This document shows, piece after piece, positions 1 through 4,809 of a stretch of DNA of 8,404 nucleotides. The DNA is taken from the NCBI GenBank assembly GCA_003246035.1, contig QKBP01000017.1:1-8404 (forward strand), given 5' to 3'. The position numbers and the translations under genes are program-made. The notes beneath the pieces were generated by a model that saw nothing but the letters and a program-made list of their open reading frames with translations, was not told the origin of the DNA and did no database searches. The stretch is from Desulfuromonadaceae bacterium (GTDB lineage Bacteria; Desulfobacterota; Desulfuromonadia; Desulfuromonadales; SZUA-401). Every line of letters begins with the position of its first letter. Positions within the stretch are counted from its first letter, which is position 1.

Positions 1-2140
1 GGGCCATAAGAATGCCCTTGCCTACTTTCACGGCGAGATTCTCACCCTCTTCCTTCTCGGTGCTTGTAGTTTCTTCGGCGGCGACCGTGGTCGAACCGGC
101 CGCGGCGGCGCTGGGCGATGCGACCTCGACGGATCCCTCGACCGACGCAGCTGCGAGCGTCTCGGCGGCAGCGCCGCTGGTCATGGCAGCCTCGGCCCCG
201 GCCCCCTCGGCGGCAACCGTGGTCGAACCGGCCGCAGCGGCACTGGACGATGCGACTTCGGAGGATCCTTCGGCCGACGCAGCTGCGAGCGTCTCGGCGG
301 CAGCGCCGCTGGTCATGGCAGCCTCGGCCCCGGCCCCCTCGGCGGTGACAGCCGTGGTGTCGGATGCAGCTGTCGTCGCTGCGTCCGTACCGACTTCGGC
401 TGTCGTTTCAGTCGCCTTGTTGACCAGGTAGGCCGCTCCGACAAAAGGAGCCGCGACGATGGCAACGGGGGCCAGCAGAACACCTTTGCCGATCGTCACT
501 GCAAGATTTTCGCCCTTTTCCTCCTCGGTGCCGGCTAGATTCTGAGGAGTGTCTTCCTGGCGGGATAGCTGGCCCTGAGAAGAACTCCACATCTCTGGCG
601 GACCGAACTGAAATACTTCCGACTTTTCGCCGATATGGAGACGGAACTCGGGAACTTTCCCGGCATCGAGTTGCACCTTGAGTCTGGTCGGAGTGAAGGG
701 TTTCAACTCCTTGAAGGAGAGCGTGTAGTCAACGGAACCCTCTATCCAGACCGGGAGAGCCCTCGATGCGTCGTGATAGAACTCTCCGATTAGGTAATCA
801 CCCTGCGACTCAAGGGTCGTGAAGTAGGTCTTGTAATCAGGTTCTTCGTTGACCTTCTGTCCAATTATCTGCTCGCCGTCATAGACAAAAGCACTCATCG
901 CGTAACTGCGTCCGCCCGAGATGCGCTCGTCAGGCGTGTCGGGCGCTGAAACGGCCAGCGGGGTAATCGGCACGGGAGTGGCCTGAGATAGGGCTGCAGC
1001 TCCCGTTGACGCCATAACGGCCGTAAAGGGGACAGCGTCACTTTCGTCAGGCATCGTCACATGTGAGAGGTCGACCTCGTCGTGGGTGAGTTCGACACCT
1101 TCGGGCACCTTGTAATCGCTGGAAGGCGTGATGACGATCTCTTCTTCTCCGGCCTTGACGGGGACCTCAAATTCACTGACCGGGTCGACCGTCTCCGAAC
1201 CGAGGAACGCGAGAGGTGCCAGCGGTGCGAGGGTGTTGAGCTGAAGCATCTTGACCGGTTCGACTGCGGGCTCAGCCGCAACTTCCTCCTCGGGAACGGC
1301 CGGGAGCGAAGTAACCGGCTTGATATATGTTCCGGTTCCCTGGCAGGTGTAGAACCCGAAGATGGTTCGCCAGTCCGGACTGAAGTCCGAAAGCCCCTGG
1401 GAATATGCAGCACTGAGCGCCAAATGGGGCGAGAAGTGGTACTGGAGACCGAAGGTGGCTTCGGCTGGCGACTCGAGGGTCTTCAGAAGCGGGTCGTCAC
1501 CGTCGTACTCGGAGGTTTCGTACTCTGCCATGAAGCGCAGTCGCGGAGTCGGAATAAACTCGAGGCCACCTCCATACACCAGGTGGTCCGCGTCGGTCAT
1601 GTCGTCCGTGAACAGGTAGCCACCGTTGGCGTGAAGTCCAACCTTGCCGTACTTCAGGGTCAGGATGCCACGGGAGAGATAATCAGTCAGGCCATCCACG
1701 GTTGGATCGTCGGAGATATTGCGACGTGCCTGACCGTCAATGGCAAAACGGAAAGGTCCGGAACGGCTCCCCAGAACCCGCATCTTGAGACCCAGGTTGG
1801 CGAAGCCGCGGTCCGAATAGCCGTTGACGGGGTATGCGGTGATATTTTCACCTTCGTCACCGTTGAAGGTCAGGTTCGGGTAGGACCCGTACGCCTCGAT
1901 GAAGGAACCAAGCCCCAGGGTTATGGAGATCGGCATCAGGAATGTACTCTGCTCGACAGTCCCCTGCTTGATGGTCGCGTAGTTACCCCAGAGGCCGACG
2001 CAGATACTACCCGACTGATGGGTGTCGGCACTCGGCTGAGAAATCATACCCGAATCACCAAACTGAGTTGGCGTAGCCCAAACAGCCGGGGCGGGAACAG
2101 TCAGCAGCAACACCAGAAAAAGAGCCCATACTCTTCTCAT
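1..2140 (-). CDS. Secreted outer-membrane beta-barrel protein with repetitive C-terminal tail (partial)
   Basis: The minus strand is open without a stop from the ATG at 2140 to the window edge, giving at least 713 residues with the C-terminus missing. Residues 1-22 form a signal peptide (MRR, a leucine-rich core, cleavage after AVWA). Residues 23-268 alternate aromatic/hydrophobic and polar positions, are rich in Gly and Tyr, and end in a DWRTIFGFYTCQG segment. This resembles the outer-membrane barrel that precedes OmpA-like domains in Geobacter-type proteins. A Pro/Glu/Val-rich linker follows (about 270-400), then an unrecognised domain of about 110 residues (405-513). A TEEEKGENLAV segment with a 20-residue hydrophobic stretch (554-573) comes next, then an Ala/Gly/Ser/Thr-rich tail with a 44-residue tandem repeat (about 601-689). 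A second GENLAV copy begins at the edge. No OmpA peptidoglycan-binding domain is seen. GGAGG lies 13 nt before the ATG. The gene starts 22 nt after the carbonic anhydrase-like gene, so co-transcription is likely. Function is unknown; the barrel call is by resemblance. Confidence 0.8.
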   Translation of the reverse strand, partial: MRRVWALFLVLLLTVPAPAVWATPTQFGDSGMISQPSADTHQSGSICVGLWGNYATIKQGTVEQSTFLMPISITLGLGSFIEAYGSYPNLTFNGDEGENITAYPVNGYSDRGFANLGLKMRVLGSRSGPFRFAIDGQARRNISDDPTVDGLTDYLSRGILTLKYGKVGLHANGGYLFTDDMTDADHLVYGGGLEFIPTPRLRFMAEYETSEYDGDDPLLKTLESPAEATFGLQYHFSPHLALSAAYSQGLSDFSPDWRTIFGFYTCQGTGTYIKPVTSLPAVPEEEVAAEPAVEPVKMLQLNTLAPLAPLAFLGSETVDPVSEFEVPVKAGEEEIVITPSSDYKVPEGVELTHDEVDLSHVTMPDESDAVPFTAVMASTGAAALSQATPVPITPLAVSAPDTPDERISGGRSYAMSAFVYDGEQIIGQKVNEEPDYKTYFTTLESQGDYLIGEFYHDASRALPVWIEGSVDYTLSFKELKPFTPTRLKVQLDAGKVPEFRLHIGEKSEVFQFGPPEMWSSSQGQLSRQEDTPQNLAGTEEEKGENLAVTIGKGVLLAPVAIVAAPFVGAAYLVNKATETTAEVGTDAATTAASDTTAVTAEGAGAEAAMTSGAAAETLAAASAEGSSEVASSSAAAAGSTTVAAEGAGAEAAMTSGAAAETLAAASVEGSVEVASPSAAAAGSTTVAAEETTSTEKEEGENLAVKVGKGILMA
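2..61 (-). repeat. GENLAV module, second copy (cut by window edge)
   Basis: This stretch encodes a 20-residue segment (TEKEEGENLAV, then KVGKGILMA) matching the copy at 470-529 in 14 of 20 residues. The two copies are exactly 468 bp (156 codons) apart and flank the Ala-rich tandem repeat. The copy continues beyond the left edge, so the length of the repeated module is unknown. Confidence 0.75.
75..338 (-). repeat. 132-bp in-frame tandem repeat, two copies
   Basis: Positions 75-206 and 207-338 are two head-to-tail copies of a 132-bp unit (44 codons). The last ~55 bp of each copy are identical, and scattered substitutions occur in the rest. A third, short and diverged copy start follows from 339. 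The unit encodes an Ala-rich segment containing AEGAGAEAAMTSGAAAETL. Because the unit is a multiple of three, copy-number change would keep the reading frame of the outer-membrane protein. Confidence 0.93.
470..529 (-). repeat. GENLAV module, first copy
   Basis: This encodes TEEEKGENLAV followed by TIGKGVLLA, residues 538-557 of the outer-membrane protein. It runs directly into a 20-residue hydrophobic, Gly/Ala/Pro-containing stretch (554-573) ending before NKATET. It is the earlier partner of the edge copy at 2-61, and suggests a repeated architecture of acidic/lysine patch, hydrophobic helix and Ala-rich spacer. Confidence 0.75.
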
Positions 2141-2162
2141 TTGAAAACCTGTTCCTCCATCC

Positions 2163-2702
2163 TTATTCAGGCATGTTCGCAGACTTGGTCATGCTGCGGA
2201 GATAGTCCTGAGAGTATTCAACATAACGAGCGGCCGAATCAAACAATCCCGCTCTTTCCTCGGGGGTCAGGGGTCGCTTGACCCTCGCCGGCGCCCCGAC
2301 AACCAGGCTCCCAGGGGGGATTCTGGTGCCGGGGACAAGAAGGGAGCCTGCCGCGACCAGTGATCCTGCCCCGACAACCGCACCGTCCAGCACGGTGGCG
2401 CGCATGCCGATCAGGCAGCCATCCTCGACTGTACAGCCATGGAGGATGGCCAGGTGCCCAACGGTGACATCGTCACCGATGGTGGCAGGGTGCTCCCCGC
2501 TGGTGACATGCACTACCGATCCATCCTGAATGTTGGTTCGGGCACCGATCGAAATCGAGTTAACGTCGCCACGCACTATGGCGTTGAACCAGATGCTCGA
2601 GGCGTTTCCGACCGACACATCGCCGACCACAACGGCGCCAGGTGCCACAAAAACACCTGGCGTAAGCTGCGGATGACTACCTTGGTACGGAAATATCGAC
2701 AA
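2163..2702 (-). CDS. Gamma-class carbonic anhydrase-like hexapeptide-repeat protein (YrdA/PaaY type)
   Basis: The 179-residue product is a left-handed beta-helix protein with [LIV]-G-x-x-x-x hexapeptide repeats through about residue 145, followed by a C-terminal helix (residues about 145-175). The segments SSIWFNAIVRGDV, RTNIQDGSVVHV and VGHLAILHGC are typical of the gamma-carbonic anhydrase family. The three expected zinc ligands are present as His65, His83 and His88. Family members form trimers and may hydrate CO2; many have unproven activity, so the reaction is inferred. The start is placed at TTG 2702, because GAGG lies 7 nt upstream and the protein then begins MSIFPYQG, where family members usually begin. 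An upstream in-frame ATG at 2762 would add 20 unlikely residues and sits inside the predicted promoter. The gene is followed after 22 nt by the outer-membrane protein gene, suggesting a two-gene transcript. Confidence 0.88.
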   Translation of the reverse strand: MSIFPYQGSHPQLTPGVFVAPGAVVVGDVSVGNASSIWFNAIVRGDVNSISIGARTNIQDGSVVHVTSGEHPATIGDDVTVGHLAILHGCTVEDGCLIGMRATVLDGAVVGAGSLVAAGSLLVPGTRIPPGSLVVGAPARVKRPLTPEERAGLFDSAARYVEYSQDYLRSMTKSANMPE

Positions 2703-2709
2703 ACAGGGA

Positions 2710-2713
2710 CCTC
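2710..2713 (-). promoter_or_regulatory. Ribosome binding site deciding the TTG start
   Basis: GAGG on the minus strand lies 7 nt before the TTG at 2702. No comparable site precedes the in-frame ATG at 2762. This site is the main reason for choosing the rare TTG start for the gamma-carbonic anhydrase-like protein. Confidence 0.6.
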
Positions 2714-2735
2714 GGAAATGCACGCAATAAATTTG

Positions 2736-2762
2736 TCTATAAACATCCAATAATTGTGCCAA
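2736..2762 (-). promoter_or_regulatory. Possible promoter of the carbonic anhydrase/outer-membrane unit
   Basis: TTGGCA (2762-2757) and TATAGA (2741-2736) could act as -35 and -10 boxes with a short 15-bp spacer. The same bases also read TGGCAC-N5-TTGG, which has the -24/-12 spacing of a sigma-54 promoter but GG in place of the -12 GC. Either reading is weak, and the local AT-richness supports a promoter in general. Confidence 0.35.
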
Positions 2763-3001
2763 AAATGCGACTCGGGCTCATGCGCGGCAATGATTGTTCA
2801 GGCCCTGACGAGAAGCAACGACAGCCTCTCTGCGAACAGCGCAACCAAGCGCCTTGGCCGGACAGGACTGTCGACTTTGAAAAAAATCTCTCCGGATAAT
2901 CGCCGAAGTAGTCAGACACCAAAAAGACCGAGGGGGCACCTATGGGCGAAAATTACGTCTCAAGGCCGGACGGATTCAGTTTTTTGAAGCAAGCGAGACA
3001 C
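2763..3001. other. Intergenic stretch with no convincing gene
   Basis: Between the predicted promoter at 2762 and the HU terminator I find short open frames on both strands. None has a recognisable domain, plausible composition or good start context. GACAG-GA-CTGTC is a small inverted repeat on the plus strand inside the stretch. No tRNA cloverleaf or second terminator was recognised. It may simply be 5' regulatory DNA, or hold a small RNA that I cannot detect by eye. Confidence 0.5.
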
Positions 3002-3029
3002 AAAAAACCCGGAGCATATTTGCCCCGGG
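3002..3029 (-). terminator. Rho-independent terminator of the HU gene
   Basis: On the minus strand an 8-bp stem (CCCGGGGC pairing with GCTCCGGG, including one G-U pair) encloses a 6-nt loop AAATAT. It is followed directly by six Ts. It lies 26 nt beyond the HU stop codon and its polarity fits that gene. It also insulates the downstream carbonic anhydrase-like gene from read-through. Confidence 0.9.
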
Positions 3030-3055
3030 CCAGGTTCACGCAATCACACTTTCGT

Positions 3056-3331
3056 CTAGTCGTCGACTTTTTCTCGCAGGTCCTTGCCAACCTTGAAGAA
3101 CGGTAGTTTCTTGGGCTTGACCTGGATGACTTCGCCGCTCTTGGGGTTGCGCCCCTGGTAACCCTTGTAGTCCTTAACGACAAAACTGCCGAAACCGCGA
3201 ATCTCGATGCGTTCAGAATTGACCATGGCGTCCGACATGGAGTCAAAGATCAGGTTGACGATCTCTTCTGCACGCTTGTAGGTGAGGTTTTTACTGTTGG
3301 CGAGAGCCTCAACAAGATCCGACTTGTTCAT
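3056..3331 (-). CDS. DNA-binding protein of the HU/IHF family
   Basis: This 91-residue protein has the full usual HU length. It begins MNKSDLVEALA, shows the dimerisation helices with NLIFDSM, then GFGSFVVKDYKGYQGRNPKSGE, which is the flexible DNA-binding arm with the conserved proline that wedges between base pairs. It ends in a KLPFFKVGKDLREKV helix. HU-family dimers bend and compact DNA in the nucleoid and support replication, recombination and transcription loops. GGGAGG sits 4 nt before the ATG, somewhat close but with no better start. It appears to have its own promoter (3380-3407) and a strong terminator, so it is probably a single-gene unit. Assigning it to HU-alpha, HU-beta or IHF is not possible from this alone. 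Confidence 0.95.
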   Translation of the reverse strand: MNKSDLVEALANSKNLTYKRAEEIVNLIFDSMSDAMVNSERIEIRGFGSFVVKDYKGYQGRNPKSGEVIQVKPKKLPFFKVGKDLREKVDD

Positions 3332-3379
3332 ATCGCCTCCCAGGTGGTTCGAAATCGATCCTAGTCACAACTTTCTAAA

Positions 3380-3407
3380 AGTACACTCACAAAATGCCGT
3401 ATGTCAA
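3380..3407 (-). promoter_or_regulatory. Probable sigma-70 promoter of the HU gene
   Basis: A perfect TTGACA -35 (3407-3402) is followed after 16 bp by TGTACT (3385-3380), which matches TATAAT at four of six positions. The expected transcription start near 3373 would give a leader of about 40 nt before the HU ATG. Confidence 0.55.
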
Positions 3408-3421
3408 TATACTAGATTGAA

Positions 3422-3432
3422 TTTACAGTAAA
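3422..3432. promoter_or_regulatory. Small perfect palindrome upstream of the HU promoter
   Basis: TTTAC-A-GTAAA is a perfect 11-bp palindrome about 15 bp upstream of the HU -35 box and 18 bp beyond the stop of the downstream XRE-cupin gene. It shares the ACAGT core with the near-palindrome in the promoter of the XRE-cupin pair. It is a candidate operator only; a chance occurrence in AT-rich DNA is possible. Confidence 0.25.
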
Positions 3433-3449
3433 AATTTCTATTATGCTCG

Positions 3450-4016
3450 TCATATTGTCGTAAATGGCGACAAGGTCCAGATCACCTTGGCATCATCCGG
3501 GCCGATATTGTCCCAGCGATGCGGTAAATGCGACTTGAACGAGAGACTGTCACCAGCACCGAGGATGTGCGTTTCGTTAGCTACAGTAATGCGGAGCCGC
3601 CCTTCGAGGACGTAGATCAGTTCGTCACCGGGATGATACATCTCCCTGACGCCGCTACTCCCGCCCCTCTTGACTGTGCAGTAAAACGAGGTGAACTGGG
3701 GATCGCGAAGACCGGATGTGAAAGATTCGGTCAGCATGTTGTTGGCGTCCTCGTACACCGTGACGTCCCGACGCCCAGAAGAGGAGTACACGATTTCGTG
3801 GGTATTCTTCACCTCTTCGACGAAATAGTTGATGCTCTTGTTGAAGACGCGGGAGAGCTTGAGCAGAATCTCGACCGAAGGAATCGTCAACCCCCTCTCC
3901 ACGCGCGAAATCATGTTCGAGGAGACCCCGGAGCTCTCAGCCAGCTCCTGAATCGTCATGTCATGCTTGAGGCGAATGGCTTTGAGTTTCTTGCCGACAA
4001 TCTTTTTCAGCTTCAT
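3450..4016 (-). CDS. XRE-family HTH-cupin transcriptional regulator, second of a tandem pair
   Basis: The 188-residue protein has an N-terminal XRE helix-turn-helix at about residues 8-66 (TIQELAESSGVSSNMISRVERG spans the turn and recognition helix). A C-terminal cupin_2 domain follows at about 110-186. Possible cupin metal or ligand residues are His128 and Glu132 in YHPGDELIYVLEG, and His166 in LPHRWDN. Such regulators bind operators with the HTH and sense a small molecule or metal in the cupin barrel; the ligand here is unknown. It begins 23 nt after the stop of its paralogue, with no promoter visible in the gap, so the two are likely co-transcribed. The Shine-Dalgarno is weak (AAAGG about 13 nt before ATG), hinting at lower translation or coupling. 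No terminator is seen after it, so some transcripts might reach the HU gene. Confidence 0.93.
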   Translation of the reverse strand: MKLKKIVGKKLKAIRLKHDMTIQELAESSGVSSNMISRVERGLTIPSVEILLKLSRVFNKSINYFVEEVKNTHEIVYSSSGRRDVTVYEDANNMLTESFTSGLRDPQFTSFYCTVKRGGSSGVREMYHPGDELIYVLEGRLRITVANETHILGAGDSLSFKSHLPHRWDNIGPDDAKVIWTLSPFTTI

Positions 4017-4039
4017 GGCTTAAAATGCGCCTTTCAATG

Positions 4040-4606
4040 TCATCGAGTGATCTCCGGGACCGGTGAGACGATCCACATGACAAGGGTCTGCCCATCGTGA
4101 AGGTTGCTCCAGCGGTGTTCCTGAGACGCCTTAAAGGTAATGGAGTCCCCTTCACCCAGAACGTATCTGTCCCCCTCGATCACAAATTCCATACGCCCCT
4201 TCAGGACTTGGGCATATTCATCACCGGTATGGACCATGACACCGTCGCCGCTGTTGCAGCCGGCCTCGAGCGTATCGTAGAAAACGGCAAAGCTCGGATC
4301 CCGCAGGCCGAGCGTCAGACTTGAAATCTGGTGTTTGTCCTCGAAAAAGAAAACCGGCTCCCCTTGATCCTTGGGCGTGAAGACGACCGTGGTGCCCCGC
4401 TCCGCCTCTTCGACGAAATAATCGATACTCTTGCCGAACGCCACCCCGAGTTTCATCAGGATGTCGACCGAAGGGATCGTCAGGCCCCTTTCGACACGCG
4501 ATATCATGTTGGAGGAAACCCCGGATTTCTCAGAGAGTTCCTGAATGGTCATGTCGTTTTTCAGGCGAGTTGCCTTGAGTTTTTTCCCTATCAGTCGCTT
4601 TACCAT
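4040..4606 (-). CDS. XRE-family HTH-cupin transcriptional regulator, first of a tandem pair
   Basis: This 188-residue protein has the same length and layout as its neighbour: XRE helix-turn-helix at about residues 7-65 and cupin_2 domain at about 108-186, with His126, Glu130 and His164 as likely site residues. The segment SGVSSNMISRVERGLTIPSV is identical in both proteins, while the cupin halves differ strongly. The start is set at ATG 4606 because AGAGG precedes it by 8 nt and the resulting length equals the paralogue's. An in-frame TTG at 4672 is part of the predicted -35 box and adds an unrelated extension. It is transcribed away from bioB across a shared 203-bp region, but nothing shows that it controls biotin genes. 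Autoregulation is plausible given a near-palindrome over its -10. Confidence 0.93.
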   Translation of the reverse strand: MVKRLIGKKLKATRLKNDMTIQELSEKSGVSSNMISRVERGLTIPSVDILMKLGVAFGKSIDYFVEEAERGTTVVFTPKDQGEPVFFFEDKHQISSLTLGLRDPSFAVFYDTLEAGCNSGDGVMVHTGDEYAQVLKGRMEFVIEGDRYVLGEGDSITFKASQEHRWSNLHDGQTLVMWIVSPVPEITR

Positions 4607-4633
4607 GGTATGGGCCTCTGCATAAGCATGAAA

Positions 4634-4650
4634 ATAAAACAGTTTTTTAT
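4634..4650. promoter_or_regulatory. Near-palindrome over the XRE-cupin promoter, possible autoregulatory operator
   Basis: The 17-bp sequence ATAAAACAGTTTTTTAT pairs at seven of eight positions around its centre and contains a perfect inner 11-bp palindrome AAAAC-A-GTTTT. It covers the predicted -10 box of the regulator pair. XRE repressors often bind such sites in their own promoters, so self-control is a reasonable but unproven inference. Confidence 0.35.
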
Positions 4651-4672
4651 CACCATTTAGTGTTGCTGTCAA
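4644..4672 (-). promoter_or_regulatory. Probable promoter of the XRE-cupin pair
   Basis: A perfect TTGACA (4672-4667) is separated by 17 bp from TAAAAA (4649-4644), which matches TATAAT at four of six positions. Transcription would start near 4637, about 30 nt before the ATG at 4606. Confidence 0.55.
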
Positions 4673-4721
4673 ATCTCTATCTACCCAATTTCACAAAATG
4701 AAGAGGGATCCAGACGTGCGC

Positions 4722-4753
4722 TCGTCAACCACACCCATGGAATGGGTTGACAA
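4722..4753. promoter_or_regulatory. BirA operator of the biotin operon
   Basis: TCGTCAACC (4722-4730) and GGTTGACAA (4745-4753) form an inverted repeat with a 14-bp spacer. If extended to 4718-4757 the arms are 13 bp long with one mismatch. The arrangement matches the known BirA site, half-sites resembling TTGTAAACC and GGTTTACAA about 14-15 bp apart. The right half contains the -35 box of bioB, so a bound BirA dimer would block RNA polymerase when biotin is plentiful. This predicts a BirA with an N-terminal HTH elsewhere in the genome. Confidence 0.88.
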
Positions 4754-4776
4754 GCGCCCGCAAACGCATCGATAAT
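4747..4776 (+). promoter_or_regulatory. Promoter of bioBDA
   Basis: A perfect TTGACA -35 (4747-4752) and GATAAT -10 (4771-4776, five of six) are 18 bp apart. The start of transcription would be near 4783, leaving a leader of about 27 nt with AGGAG before the GTG. The -35 lies inside the right half of the BirA operator. Confidence 0.75.
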
Positions 4777-4809
4777 CCGCTGCAATCATTTACTTAGGAG
4801 CCGTACAGC

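Noticed and set aside
12..431. An Ala-rich plus-strand open frame over the tandem repeats
   Set aside because: It is the reverse-strand image of the GC-rich repeat codons; the minus frame is continuous with a signal-peptide protein.
2137..2160. A seven-codon leader ORF (MEEQVFK) whose stop overlaps the ATG of the barrel gene
   Set aside because: No usable ribosome binding site precedes it, and such a short overlap is likely fortuitous.
1082..2281. A 399-codon open frame on the plus strand antisense to the barrel protein
   Set aside because: It lies opposite a gene with a signal peptide and barrel pattern, crosses into the next gene, and shows no recognisable domain; it mirrors the codon bias of the real gene.
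2737..2922. A 61-codon minus-strand open frame in the intergenic stretch
   Set aside because: It covers the predicted promoter of the next gene, has no ribosome binding site or domain, and ends without relation to neighbours.
2941..3105. A plus-strand ORF starting MGENYVSR after a GAGGGGG sequence
   Set aside because: Its body runs through the HU terminator and into the antisense of HU; the good-looking start context is probably chance.
4734..4746. CCCAT-GGA-ATGGG inverted repeat inside the BirA operator spacer
   Set aside because: Its centre is offset from that of the operator and the spacer is not conserved in known BirA sites, so it is taken as incidental.
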